From contig NW_003101681.1 of assembly GCF_000003855.2 (NCBI RefSeq), positions 5,863,707-5,927,706 of the forward strand: a stretch of DNA of 64,000 nt. The letters run 5' to 3'. The position numbers and the translations under genes were made by a program. This document shows positions 1-10,076 of the stretch, piece after piece. The notes under the pieces were generated by a model. It searched no databases, was not told the DNA's origin, and saw only the letters and a program-made list of their open reading frames with translations. The first letter of the stretch is position 1. Every line of letters begins with the position of its first letter. The stretch comes from Blastomyces gilchristii SLH14081 (lineage: Eukaryota; Ascomycota; Eurotiomycetes; Onygenales; Ajellomycetaceae).

Positions 1-956
1 ATTGAATTCACTAAATTCTATCAGCAATTTATATAAAACTTCTCAGATATTATAAGATCACTTACAGACCTTACTAAGAAAGACTCAGTATTTCAATAAT
101 CAGTGAACACTGAAGCTGTATTTATATAGATAAAGAAGATATTTATTAATATCTCTCTACTGATAACATTTAATTCTGATCATGAAACAGTTGTTGAGAC
201 TGATTTCTCTGACTATGTGACAGAAGAAGTGATATTGTAATATGATAATGAAGATGTTCTATAATTATATGTCTTCATATCTAAGAAACTGAGTCCTGCT
301 GAATGCAATTATAAGATCTATGATAAGAAACTTCTTACAATTGTACACTGTTTAGAAGAATGAAACTCTGAACTCTGAAGTATCTCTGAATTTGAGATAA
401 TTACAGATTATAAGAATCTCAAATACTTTATAACTATCTGTAAACTCACTGAATATTAGATATAATAGTCTGAGTTCTTAAGCTGCTTTCATTTTATGAT
501 ACACTACTGTTCTGACAGTCAGAACTCAATAACAGATGCTCTCTTATAATAAGAGTAAGATATATCATTTAATATAACAGATACTCACTGAATGAACTGA
601 GAGCATCAGCTCTTGAATCTGAAGATACTAGTTAATCAAGATGAAACAGTTCACAGTACTATACATACTTCTCTGATTAGAACTGTCATTAATATCTTTA
701 CTTTCTCTACACTGAGTGAACTGTAGCATACAGCAGCTCAGACTGATGAACTTCTTCAGACTCTCACTGAAGCAGTATATCAAGAAGCACTCTGATTTCT
801 CTCAGAACTACATAAAAGAACTGATATCTTAGAATGATCAATTGATGATAATAACACTCTATAATTTCATAAATGATGCTGAGCCTCCTCCACTCTGAAC
901 TCTTATACATCTGAATAATGCAAGAGATGCATAATTTGTATATGACTGATCATTCA
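1..956 (+). pseudogene. Outer Ty3 chromovirus (family A), RNase H to integrase part
   Basis: This is the 5'-truncated pol remnant of a Ty3 element; the rest lies beyond the window start. Conceptual translation gives the RT/RNase H connection (FxKFYQQFI-like at about 7-36), then an RNase H domain with [18 protein letters not shown] and TDYKNL-like blocks. It matches copies at about 4130-4960 and 41740-42720 nearly base for base. It stops at 956 where a full copy of the same family is inserted, and it resumes at 6526. The 5-bp target duplication ATTCA is at 952-956 and 6526-6530. Many stops (TGA, TAA) interrupt it, so it is dead. Confidence 0.85.
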
Positions 957-1288
957 TGTGACGGGCTGCGCCTGATCAATCATATAGACTATTCCGTTAC
1001 ACTCCACAGATTTCAATCACTTCATTCTCGATCGCCGATCCTCGGCCGCCATGAACGCGTACGCTCCGATTCTCAGCTATTTCTGATCGCCGATTCTCAG
1101 CTGCTACAAACACACGTATATTCTTCCACCCTGAAGCTCCACCGCGTACACCATCATATACATGTATAAATATTCATCTCAATCACTGATTCTTGCACTT
1201 TCTCTTTCTTTCCTTCTTTAACATTTTTATCATTGTTAAATAAGACCTATTAATATAATATCAATCTATTCAGTATAGACCTCTTACA
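957..1288 (+). repeat. 5' LTR of inner family A element
   Basis: It starts TGTGACGGGC and ends CCTCTTACA. It contains CG-rich words around 1031-1110 and a TATAAATA box at about 1165-1172, followed by a pyrimidine-rich stretch, a plausible Pol II promoter. Its partner is 6194-6525, of identical length. The two differ mainly by transitions at CpG and CpC sites. Confidence 0.92.
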
Positions 1289-1649
1289 CTATAAAAACAT
1301 TCATTGTCTTCTTATTAGAAAACAATTATTCATGTATTATCTTCTTATCAGAAATAATTATTCATTAAGAGATATCTGAATATATAATAACATGTAAGAA
1401 AGAGAAAACACAGTTAAGCAGACACTGAGTTCTCAGATAGAAGCTTGCTCATCAGTCACTCTAATCTTATAATAAGAGTTTATAAGAGAATATCAGTGAA
1501 AGACCTGAGAGTTCTGATACTTAGATATATGAGAATATAATTATACTTCTTTAGATTTTATAGATATTATATATTCAATGATTGATATAATCATGTCTAA
1601 CAATAATATGAAACTCTTAAATGTAAGCATAGATATGATATCACAGTGA

Positions 1650-2690
1650 CTCTGAGCAATGTTGAAATTACAACAGTAACAGATAGCAGACATGCACATG
1701 ACTTAATAACTTTAATATAAAGAGATTTAATAATTAACTCACATAATTTCAACATCTACAGAATTAAATACAAAAGCACTGAAAGAATGCTTAGATGCTT
1801 TTATATATTTCAATACTTTCAATCTCACTCTCTACTCATCATGAAGAATGAAAATGCTTGTAAAACTGAGTGTAGATGAAGATTTCATCAGTTCATTAAT
1901 TAATCAAGATTAATATATCAATGAATGATTGAAGAATTGTGAGAAATAGAAGTTTTATTCATGAATGAAAGTATGTAAATCAGTGTTGCAAATGTCTGAT
2001 AATATTATCAAATATCTTGATGTTCTGTTTCAAGACACTGTCATGCAATAAAAAGTATTAGATTAATTACAAAGTATCTGACAGAGAAACATTTCTCTTA
2101 CAATATTCATCTCTGACTTTGACATTAAGATCTTAGAAGCAGGTGATCAATCTTGAGAAGATTGAATGAAGATTAGCATGCTTAAGAAGACATTAACTTT
2201 CAAACTCTTACAGGCTCTCATAAGTGTAAATGAAGACCTAACTTATAAAGATTTATACACACAGCTCTGAACATTGAATAACTGTCTTATCAAGCTCAAG
2301 AGTATACAGAACAGTGACAGAAGATGTTACACTTCAGCCTCTTATACACCCGCACTGAAGAACAATGATGCAGAGGTCATAGACTGAATAGATTTAAATG
2401 TCTATACATAAGCAAGAGTTTTCATCATTCAAACAGGCTTCTGAGTCTCTGAAATCACTTCTGAAGAAGTCACTGATCAACATTAATGTAAAGTGTACAT
2501 CAACTGTAACTGATCAGAACATATTGCTTTCAACTACTGATTAATCTATGTGTCTTCACACTTGAGAGAAAGATCAGTGTCTGTCCACATCAATCATATT
2601 ATATTAGAGAAAGATTCAGAGAATAACTATAAGAATATTTCAGTGAAACAGGGAAAAGATTAGCTTCTATTCAAATTTATAAACAGAAGC
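1650..2690 (+). pseudogene. Family A gag remnant
   Basis: This region lies between the leader and the protease of the inner family A element. Only fragments of reading frame survive, for example the stretch around 2168-2320, which is better preserved in the copy at 49200-49333 (MKISMLKKTLTF-like). No zinc knuckle was recognised with confidence. The gag assignment rests on position upstream of a recognisable retropepsin and on colinearity with the other copies. Non-functional. Confidence 0.55.
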
Positions 2691-2699
2691 TTGAAGAGG

Positions 2700-5600
2700 T
2701 CAGACAATAATAATTTGAAGAGAAAATGATAATAAATACAATTCTTATATCTACTGTGATTAATAACATATATAATATGAAGATCATGATAGACAGCAGT
2801 CTATGTCACTATACAATGATTAAATCTTCAGTTGTGAGATATTATAATCTTCAGTGTATTCTCTTATCAAAATCTCAACTTCTTACAGAATTCAATGACT
2901 TAAAAGATGTTTGCACTTGTTACATAATAAAACTAAACATAGATATCAGAGAACATCAGTGTGAAGATATCTATACATATGAAGTTGATAATCTTGATTA
3001 TGATTTTATATTAGAACTTGTCTGACTATCTGAACAAGACATCTTGTTGAACACTTGAAACAGAAGTTTAATATTCTCTAATAAAGATAGGGTTCATGAG
3101 AATGATATTCATAAGACTATGAACCTGACACAGATCTCTGTCAATGCCTATGAAATACTCAGAAAAAGAAGTCACTGAAAGAATTACTGACAGTAGAACT
3201 ATATATCAATCTATTTCATCAGTCTGACTGATATTAAAAAGACTCTAGAAAAGTTATCTCATATTATAATAACAGATTCTTGTACAAAACTCTCTTAATA
3301 ATATCATGAATATCTAGATATCTTCTGATAAGATAATATTATAAACATATTTCTCTTACAAGGTTCTGAAGTGAATCACAGTATCAAGTTAGAGAAAAAG
3401 AATGATAAAGACTCTGAATCATCATAAGACTCTCTTTATAACATGTTCTAAGATGAACTTCTTCTTCTTCAAAAGACACTTAATAATCTGTTAAATAAGA
3501 AATTTATATATATTAGCAACTCTTCTACTGCAGTCCCTATTCTCTTTGCAAAGAAATTAGGTGAAGAACTCTGATTCTGTGTGAATTATTGAGAATTGAA
3601 TAGATTAATAAAGAAAGATCATTATTCTTTATCTCTTATCAATGAAACACTAGCTCACATTAAACAAGCTCAATGATTTACAAAGTTAGATGTTATTATC
3701 ATATTTCATAAGATTCACATCACTGAAGAAGATGAGTGACTTATAGCATTCTGAACATGATATAATCTCTTTGAATGAGTAGTCACACTCTTTGAACTGA
3801 TCAATACTCTCAACACATTTCAGAAGTATATCAACTGAGCACTTCAAGACTTTCTCAATGAATTTGTATCTACTTATCTAGATGACATTCTCATCTTCAC
3901 TGATGAATTCAGAAAGAAATATCAAGAGTATGTGCAAAGAGTATTACAATGACTACAAGAAGCAGAACTATTAATTGATATTGACAAGTGTGATTTTGAA
4001 GTCAAAAGTACTAAGTACTTAGATTTCATCATAGAAGCTGGTAAGAGAATCTGAATAAATTCTGAGAAGATCTCTGCTATTCTTGAATAAGAGGCTTCAT
4101 ACACTGTGAAAGATGTATAAAGCTTCATCAGATTTACTAACTTCTATCAGCAATTTATATAAAACTTCTCAGATATCATGAGACTACTTACAGATCTCAC
4201 TAAGAAAGACTCAGTATTTCAATGATCAGTGAACACTGAAGCTGTATTTACACAGATGAAGAAGATATTTATTAATACTTCTCTACTGATAACATTTGAT
4301 TCTGATCACAAGACAGTTGTTGAGACTGATTTCTCTGACTATGTGACAGAAGAAGTGATATTGTAATATGATAATGAATATGTTCTATAATTATATGTCT
4401 TCATGTTTAAGAAACTGAGTTCTGCTGAATGTAATTATGAGATCTATGACAAGGAACTTCTTACAATCATATACTGTTTAGAAGAATGAAACTCTGAACT
4501 CTGAAGTGTCTCTGAATTTGAGATAATCACAGATTATAAGAATCTCAAATACTTCATGACTACTTATAAACTCACTGAACAACAGATGCAATGGTCTGAG
4601 TTTCCAAGTCACTTTCATTTTACAATACACTACCGCCCCAGCAGCCAGAACTCGATGGCAGACGCCCTCTCGCAACGAGAACAAGATATGTTATCTGATG
4701 TGACAGATACGCACTGAATAAACTGTGATATACAGCAGCCCAGGCTGATGAACTTCTTCAGACTCTCACTGAAGCAGTATGTCAAGAAGCACTCTGATTC
4801 CTCTCAGAACTATGTATAAGAATCAATATCTCAGAATGTTTAATCAATGATAATAATACTCTACAATTCTGTGAATAACACTGAGTCTCTCACTCTGAAC
4901 TCTTACACACCTGAATAATACAAGAGATGCATGATTCATGTATAACTGACTATTCAGACTGTGAACAACTGTATAAAATGATCTTCTAAGAGTTCTATTG
5001 ACCTGAGATATTAAACAGTATCAGACACTTTGTCTGAAACTGCAACTACTGTTCTTCTGTTATCTTATGAAAGAACTGTAGAAAAGATCTACTGAAATCA
5101 CTCAATGTTTCTAATAAAATCTAATGAGATGTAGTAATTAACTTCACTGTCAATCTATGTAAGAGTAAGAATTGTAGAAATATTCTGATCATCATGAATC
5201 AATTGAGTAAAGATGTAATATTAAAACCTTGTAACAAGATGAATACTGAACAAGTTACTGAAGCTTTTCTACAGAGCTTCTTCTATCAGATGCATGAATT
5301 ACTGAGATTCATAGTATCAGATCAGAACTGTTAATTCATGAGCATTCTCTGAACTAGAATCTGTCAAGTTCTCAAGATTATATACTATTTGTTAACTGTC
5401 TATCACTCTGAGACTGATAATACATCAGAACAGATAATTCAGACTGTAAAGAATTATCTTTATAAGTTCTGCAATTACTTATAAGATGATTGACATAATC
5501 TTCTTCTACATACAGAGATCACTATCAATGATTAAAATGCTGTTTCAATAGATATAAGCTCATTCTTTCTTATACACAGATATCACATAAAAGTGTTGAA

Positions 5601-6180
5601 TCTTCTAGAGATTACACACTTTACACAGAACTCTCACAGTCTGATTCAGATCAGTGATAATATAGTAACAAATCTCTGAGATGTCTGTGATTGAGCAGAG
5701 ATCTTCATGACAACTGTAAAACAAGATTAAGAGAATTAAATCAATGTTTACTGAGATCTTACTGAACAATATAAGATAGAAGATCTGATATGATTGAATC
5801 TTAAAAACATATGAATCACATATTCATCTCATATTACTAGATTATCATCACATCAGATATAAAGTAATAGAAGTTCTAGATAGTTACAACTATCATCTTA
5901 ACACATCATTAGAAATTCATAATGTATTTTATACAAGCTTGCTTCACTGCACTATCACAGATTCATTCTCTTCTCAACTGACTTTCAACTAACAATCATC
6001 AGAGATCATAGAAGAAGATAATAAACTTAAGTGAGAGATTGAAGATATTCTCAATGAGAGATCACACAGCTGTAGCTGATAATATCTCATGAAATGAGTC
6101 AGTTACAATTAACTGACCTGAACTCTGAGTTCTGTGTTATTCAAAACAGCAGCTCTTGACCAATGAGAACTGCTTCTGAA
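2700..6180 (+). pseudogene. Family A pol: protease, RT, RNase H, integrase, chromodomain
   Basis: Conceptual translation shows a retropepsin-like segment (IMIDSSLCHYTMIKSS; family motif DSG) at about 2775-3030. RT follows at about 3430-4130 with the catalytic box read as YLDDILIF near 3880. RNase H spans about 4190-4700. Integrase spans about 4760-5560 with a SDQNCQF block (family SDRGSQF) and a YHSETDNTSEQ block (family YHPETDGATER). A chromodomain lies at about 6017-6150 (EIEDILNERSHSCSWQYLMK-like), ending ALDQWE. Stops stand mostly where Trp, Arg (CGA) or Gln are expected. The open segment 2726-3025 is only a fragment. A dead polyprotein. Confidence 0.85.
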
Positions 6181-6193
6181 AAGAGAGAGTTAA

Positions 6194-6525
6194 TGTGACA
6201 AGCTGCACCTGATCAATTATATAGATTATTTCATTACACTTCACAGATTTCAATCACTTCATTCTTGATCACCGATCCTCGGCCGCCATGAATGCATACA
6301 CTTCAATTCTTGGCCATTTCTGATTGCCGATCCTCGGCTGCTACAAACGCGTGTATATTCTTCCACTCTGAAGCTCCACTGCGTACACCATCACATACAT
6401 GTATAAATATTCATCTCAATTGCTGATTCTCACACTTTCTCTTTCTTTCCTTCTTTAATGATTTTATCTTTGTTAAATAAGACCTATCAATATAATACCG
6501 ATCTATTCGGCGTAGGCCTCTTACA
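6194..6525 (+). repeat. 3' LTR of inner family A element
   Basis: Same length as the 5' LTR (332 bp). It starts TGTGACAAGC and ends CGTAGGCCTCTTACA. The flanking ATTCA at 6526-6530 completes the target duplication. Confidence 0.92.
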
Positions 6526-6530
6526 ATTCA

Positions 6531-7766
6531 GGTTATAAATAACTGTATAGAATAATCTTCTGAGAGTTCTATTAATCTGAGATATTAAACAGTATCAGAT
6601 ACTTTGTTTAAAACTGTAATCACTGTTCTTTCATTATCTTATGAAAGAACTGTAGAAAAGATCTACTGAAATCACTTAATATTTCTAATAGAATCTGATA
6701 AGATGTAGTGATTGACTTTGCTGTTAATCTATCTAAGAGTAAGAGTTATAGAAATATTCTGATCATCATTGACTAACTAAGTAAAGATATAATATTGAAA
6801 TCTTATAATAAGATGAATACTGAACAAGTCACTGAAGCCTTCTTACAGAGTTTATTCTATTAAATGTATGAATTGCTGAGATCAATAGTATCAGATTAAG
6901 ACTGTCAATTTATAAGTACTCTCTGAACTAGAATCTGTTAAGTTCTTAAGATTATATACTGTCTGTTAACTGCCTATCACTCTGAGACTGATAATGCATC
7001 AGAACAGATAATTCAGACTGTAAAGAATTATCTTTATAAGTTCTATAATCACTTATAAGATGATTAATATAATCTTCTTCTATATACAGAGATCACTATC
7101 AATGATCAGAATACTGTTTCAACAGATATAAGTCTGTTCTTTCTTATACACAGATATCATATGAAAGTATTAAATCTTCTAGAGATCACACAGTTCACAC
7201 TGAACTCTCACAGTTTAATTCAGATCACTGATAATATAGTAATAAAGCTCTGAGATATCTGTAATTGAGCAGAGGTCTTCATAATAACTGTAAAACAAGA
7301 TTAAGAGAATTAAATCAATGTTTATCAAGATCTCATCAAATAATATAGAATAGAAGATCTGATATGATTGAATCTTAAGAACATATAAATCACATATTTA
7401 TCTCATATGCTAGATTACTGCTATATTAGATATAAAGTGATAGAAGTTCTAGATAGTCACAACTATCATCTTGATACATTATCAGAGATTCATGATGTAT
7501 TTTATACAAGCTTACTCTGTCACATTATCATCAATTCATTCTCTTCTCAGCTGACTTCTGACTGACAGTTACCAGGCATCATAGAAGAAGATAATAAGCT
7601 TGAGTGAGAGATTGAGAATATTCTCAATAAGAGACCTCACAGCTGCAGTCAGTAATATCTCATGAAATGAGTCAGCTACAATCAATCAACCTGAACTTCA
7701 AGTTTCATGTTATTTAAAACAGCGGCTCTTGACTGATGACAACTGCTTCTGAAAGAGAGAGACTAA
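6531..7766 (+). pseudogene. Outer family A element, integrase C-part and chromodomain
   Basis: This continues the element interrupted at 956: the sequence resumes with the same integrase words as 4965 onwards. It covers the integrase core, the connector and a chromodomain at about 7595-7745 (LMKWVSYNQS-like), ending in a purine tract (GAAAGAGAGAGA, 7751 onwards) before the LTR. Many stops. Confidence 0.85.
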
Positions 7767-8099
7767 TGTGGCAAGCTGCACCTGATCAATTATATAAACT
7801 ATTTCATTACACTTCATAGATTCTTTCATTTCTGATCACTGATTCTCAGCCACTATGAACGCGCGTAATATACACTCTGATTCTCAGTCATTTCTGATCA
7901 TCAATTCTCAGCCGCTACAAACACATGTATATTCTTTCACCTCAAAGCTCTACTATGTACACCATCACATATATGTATAAATATTCATCTTGATCACTGA
8001 TTCTTGCACTTTCTCTTTCTTTCCTTCTTTAACATTTTTATCTTTGTTATATAAGACCTATCAATATAATACTGATCTATTCAGCGTAGACCTCTTATA
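7767..8099 (+). repeat. 3' LTR of outer family A element
   Basis: It starts TGTGGCAAGC after the purine tract and ends CCTCTTATA. At 333 bp it is the expected length. It abuts the end of a MITE, so the outer element was inserted into a MITE close to its end. Confidence 0.88.
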
Positions 8100-8137
8100 A
8101 AATCAAATGTGAAATTTATAATTCTAATAATCAGTCA
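8100..8137. mobile_element. Terminal remnant of a 506-bp family MITE
   Basis: The words AATCAAATGTGAAATTTATA and the end TCAGTCA match the terminal 38 bp of the MITE copies at 23073 and 55795. The rest of this copy must lie left of the window, beyond the outer family A element that split it. Confidence 0.7.
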
Positions 8138-8190
8138 CTGTGATAGTGATGATGATAATGATAATAATGATAATAATAATAATGAAAGAG
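8138..8190. repeat. GAT/AAT microsatellite
   Basis: A short degenerate trinucleotide run (GATGATGATAATGATAATAA and on) lies between the MITE end and the family D LTR. It could be the tail of an old non-LTR insertion, but no body is visible next to it. Confidence 0.6.
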
Positions 8191-8199
8191 AGAGTGCAT

Positions 8200-8457
8200 T
8201 GTAAGAATAAGTACTCACAGGCAGTTATTCAGATATTTGCAGCTTGGCATAATATGTACTATTAACTACTAGAAGTATTTGTGATAGAAAGATAAAATGT
8301 AGAGATTAAATGTATATTAGCATTTAAGCTGAGTTATGAATAGTATTCATGAACTTCAGTCTATATAGTTATATGTAGTCAAGAGCTGCTAACTCTATTA
8401 ATTATATAAGAGATAGAAATAGAGATAAAGAATTCATAAGAAGTAGAATTTCTTACA
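8200..8457 (-). repeat. 3' LTR of family D element
   Basis: The 258-bp LTR has short terminal inverted repeats TGTAAGAA/TTCTTACA. On the element's strand it is preceded by a polypurine tract (AGAGAGAGAAGAATA), visible as its complement just right of 8457. TGCAT lies at 8195-8199. Confidence 0.92.
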
Positions 8458-8866
8458 TATTCTTCTCTCTCTAAGACTTCATCTGTGAAGTCTTTCACTG
8501 AGTGACTTCATAGAATCAGCTCAGCACTGTAGTAATACTCACTAAAAATTCTTCACATCTATATAAAAAAAACCTCAGTGAGAAAAAATCTCTTATTATT
8601 ATAAAGAAAAAAGAGTCTGTTACTCAGTTTCTTATTCTATAAGATTCTTTATAATCTACAGATTCTTCTTTAACTACTACACAGATTCATCTTATATTTT
8701 CTATACAGAAGAGTTCTGATTAACTCTCAATCATTTCTATAAGATTCTTATATAATTATTACACAGATTTATCTCATAGATAAATCACTCTCTGTGAGAT
8801 TATTCTTATCAAAGAGAAGTATTCATGAGTTAATCTTTCACTTATTCTTGTAAATTATTGTTCTTT
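8458..8866 (-). other. Family D 3' non-coding region, distal part
   Basis: AT-rich internal sequence lies between the 3' LTR and the SINE. It holds several imperfect direct repeats (for example TTCTATAAGATTCTT at about 8635 and again at about 8738) and no supportable reading frame. Confidence 0.6.
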
Positions 8867-9240
8867 ATTATTATTATTATTATTATTCTTTCATTATACT
8901 CATATGCAAGCAGAGCTTATGATGAGTCCTTGCGTGATGTTAAATACAGGTCAAGTGTTAATTATACAGAAGGAAATACAGATGTTGAGATCACATCAAG
9001 ATAACAAGAACATAGAAAAATACAAAGAAGTGACAATTAGATACATGCAATAATAACTTCTCAGCCCAGGAACATAGAGCAATTCATTGAAGTGATTTGT
9101 ACATCTCTGTATTTATTAGAAACCTGAGGTGCTTGAGTTCCGGATTTAATGTATTTCCTGCGGGTTTCGAACCCACGCGCCTTGGTTTCCCATGCCAAGG
9201 TGCTATCAGGTGACCGCATTAATCATTCAGCCACCGGGGC
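8867..9240 (-). mobile_element. tRNA-headed SINE, copy 1
   Basis: A 374-bp SINE on the minus strand. Its 5' end at 9240 reads GCCCCGGTGGCTGAATG, as a tRNA would start, with an A-box-like segment (TGGCTGAATGGTT form) and a B box (GGTTCGAAACC, rev-comp near 9164-9174). A body of about 250 bp and a 3' (AAT)n tail (8867-8887) follow. Target duplications are 8853-8866 and 9241-9254 (AATTATTGTTCTTT / AATTATTTTTCTTT). The 3' end before the tail closely resembles that of the LINE at 9697. The head cannot form a complete acceptor stem, so it is not a tRNA gene. Further copies lie at 38105 and 44601. Confidence 0.88.
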
Positions 9241-9254
9241 AATTATTTTTCTTT

Positions 9255-9696
9255 GACACTGTAGAATTATGAGGAATTTTTCATTCTTTTATCAACTCTG
9301 TAGAATTATAGAATCAAGATATTTATAATCTATAATCACTCTTTGTAGTTATATAGAAAGATTCAGATCTGTAATTCATAATCACTCTTTATTTACTAGA
9401 GTGATCTGACTATTCTGTAAGATTACTCACAGTGTAAGTAAACCTCTCTAGAGTAGTATAAATATCTCAGATCTGTCTGTGAAATCTCATCTTTTTTTCT
9501 CTTTTTCTGTAACAGCTTTCATTCTTATAAACTGTGAATATTCTCATTCATCTGTGAAGTGTTTTCACTCAAATAACAGAGAGAGAGTGTTTCTGACAAT
9601 ATTTATATATTAATTCAAGAACTTTCTAAGAATAAAAATTTTTTCAATTTCAATATCTTTGTAATAATGTCTGACTACTGCTGAACTTCTTATAAG
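9255..9696. other. Family D 3' region, between SINE and LINE
   Basis: AT-rich sequence. On the plus strand it has a TATAAATA word near 9459, then a pyrimidine-rich run and an ATG at 9667. That ATG opens a frame which, with the LINE removed, continues at 26182-26460 (see findings). The 12-bp LINE target duplication ACTTCTTATAAG is at 9685-9696. Confidence 0.5.
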
Positions 9697-9758
9697 TTAT
9701 TATTATTATTATTATTCTTCAATTATAGATGTATGCAGTCAGAGACTATGACATCTAC

Positions 9759-9779
9759 CTGAGAACTTTTAGTTCTCAG
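9759..9779 (-). other. LINE 3'-end hairpin
   Basis: A perfect inverted repeat, CTGAGAACT-TTT-AGTTCTCAG, lies about 40 bp from the LINE tail. The other LINE copy has the same hairpin at 60982-61004 with a 10-bp stem. Its position suggests a recognition structure for target-primed reverse transcription; this is inference. Confidence 0.6.
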
Positions 9780-10076
9780 AGTTTTTCCTATATCTGTAAA
9801 GTTAACTATTATACATTCATCAATTTCAGATATGCAAAATCAGAAAATTCCAGCTCAGAATACAAAAACTGTTTACAAATTGCAGTGTTTTAACATCTTC
9901 TGATACTTTGAAATCATTTGACAATATCATGACAAAGGAAAAGAGAAAAAGAACACAGTCTTAAAGATAGACACATTAAATAAATAGATAGAAAGGAATT
10001 GAAAGAAAAAGATAAAGTAAAGAGAGACTGTAACAAAACAAATTATTAAAAGATAGTGTATAGCTGTTTTAACAGA

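Larger units (their letters stand above)
957..6525 (+). mobile_element. Complete Ty3 chromovirus, family A (inner copy)
   Basis: This is a full-length LTR retrotransposon of 5569 bp with two 332-bp LTRs (TGTGAC...CTTACA). It is flanked by ATTCA duplications at 952-956 and 6526-6530 and is inserted in the integrase of an older copy of its own family. The internal order is a gag-like region, retropepsin, reverse transcriptase, RNase H, integrase and a C-terminal chromodomain, typical of fungal chromoviruses. A purine-rich tract (GAAAAGAGAGAG, about 6178-6190) sits just upstream of the 3' LTR. All frames are broken by C-to-T/G-to-A type changes. Other copies in the window start at 37702, 47363, 48016 and 49334. 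Confidence 0.93.

Noticed and set aside
918..1169. 83-codon ORF at the first LTR
   Set aside because: It runs from gypsy pol across the insertion point into the LTR; the same LTR sequence at 37678-37890 and 48010-48300 gives unrelated short frames.
8138..8190. CRISPR-like or tandem regulatory array
   Set aside because: It is a simple trinucleotide run without spacers; the genome is eukaryotic.
9150..9240. Functional tRNA gene on the minus strand
   Set aside because: A and B boxes are present but no 3' acceptor strand pairs with GCCCCGG. The same unit heads three dispersed copies with bodies, tails and duplications, so it is a SINE head.
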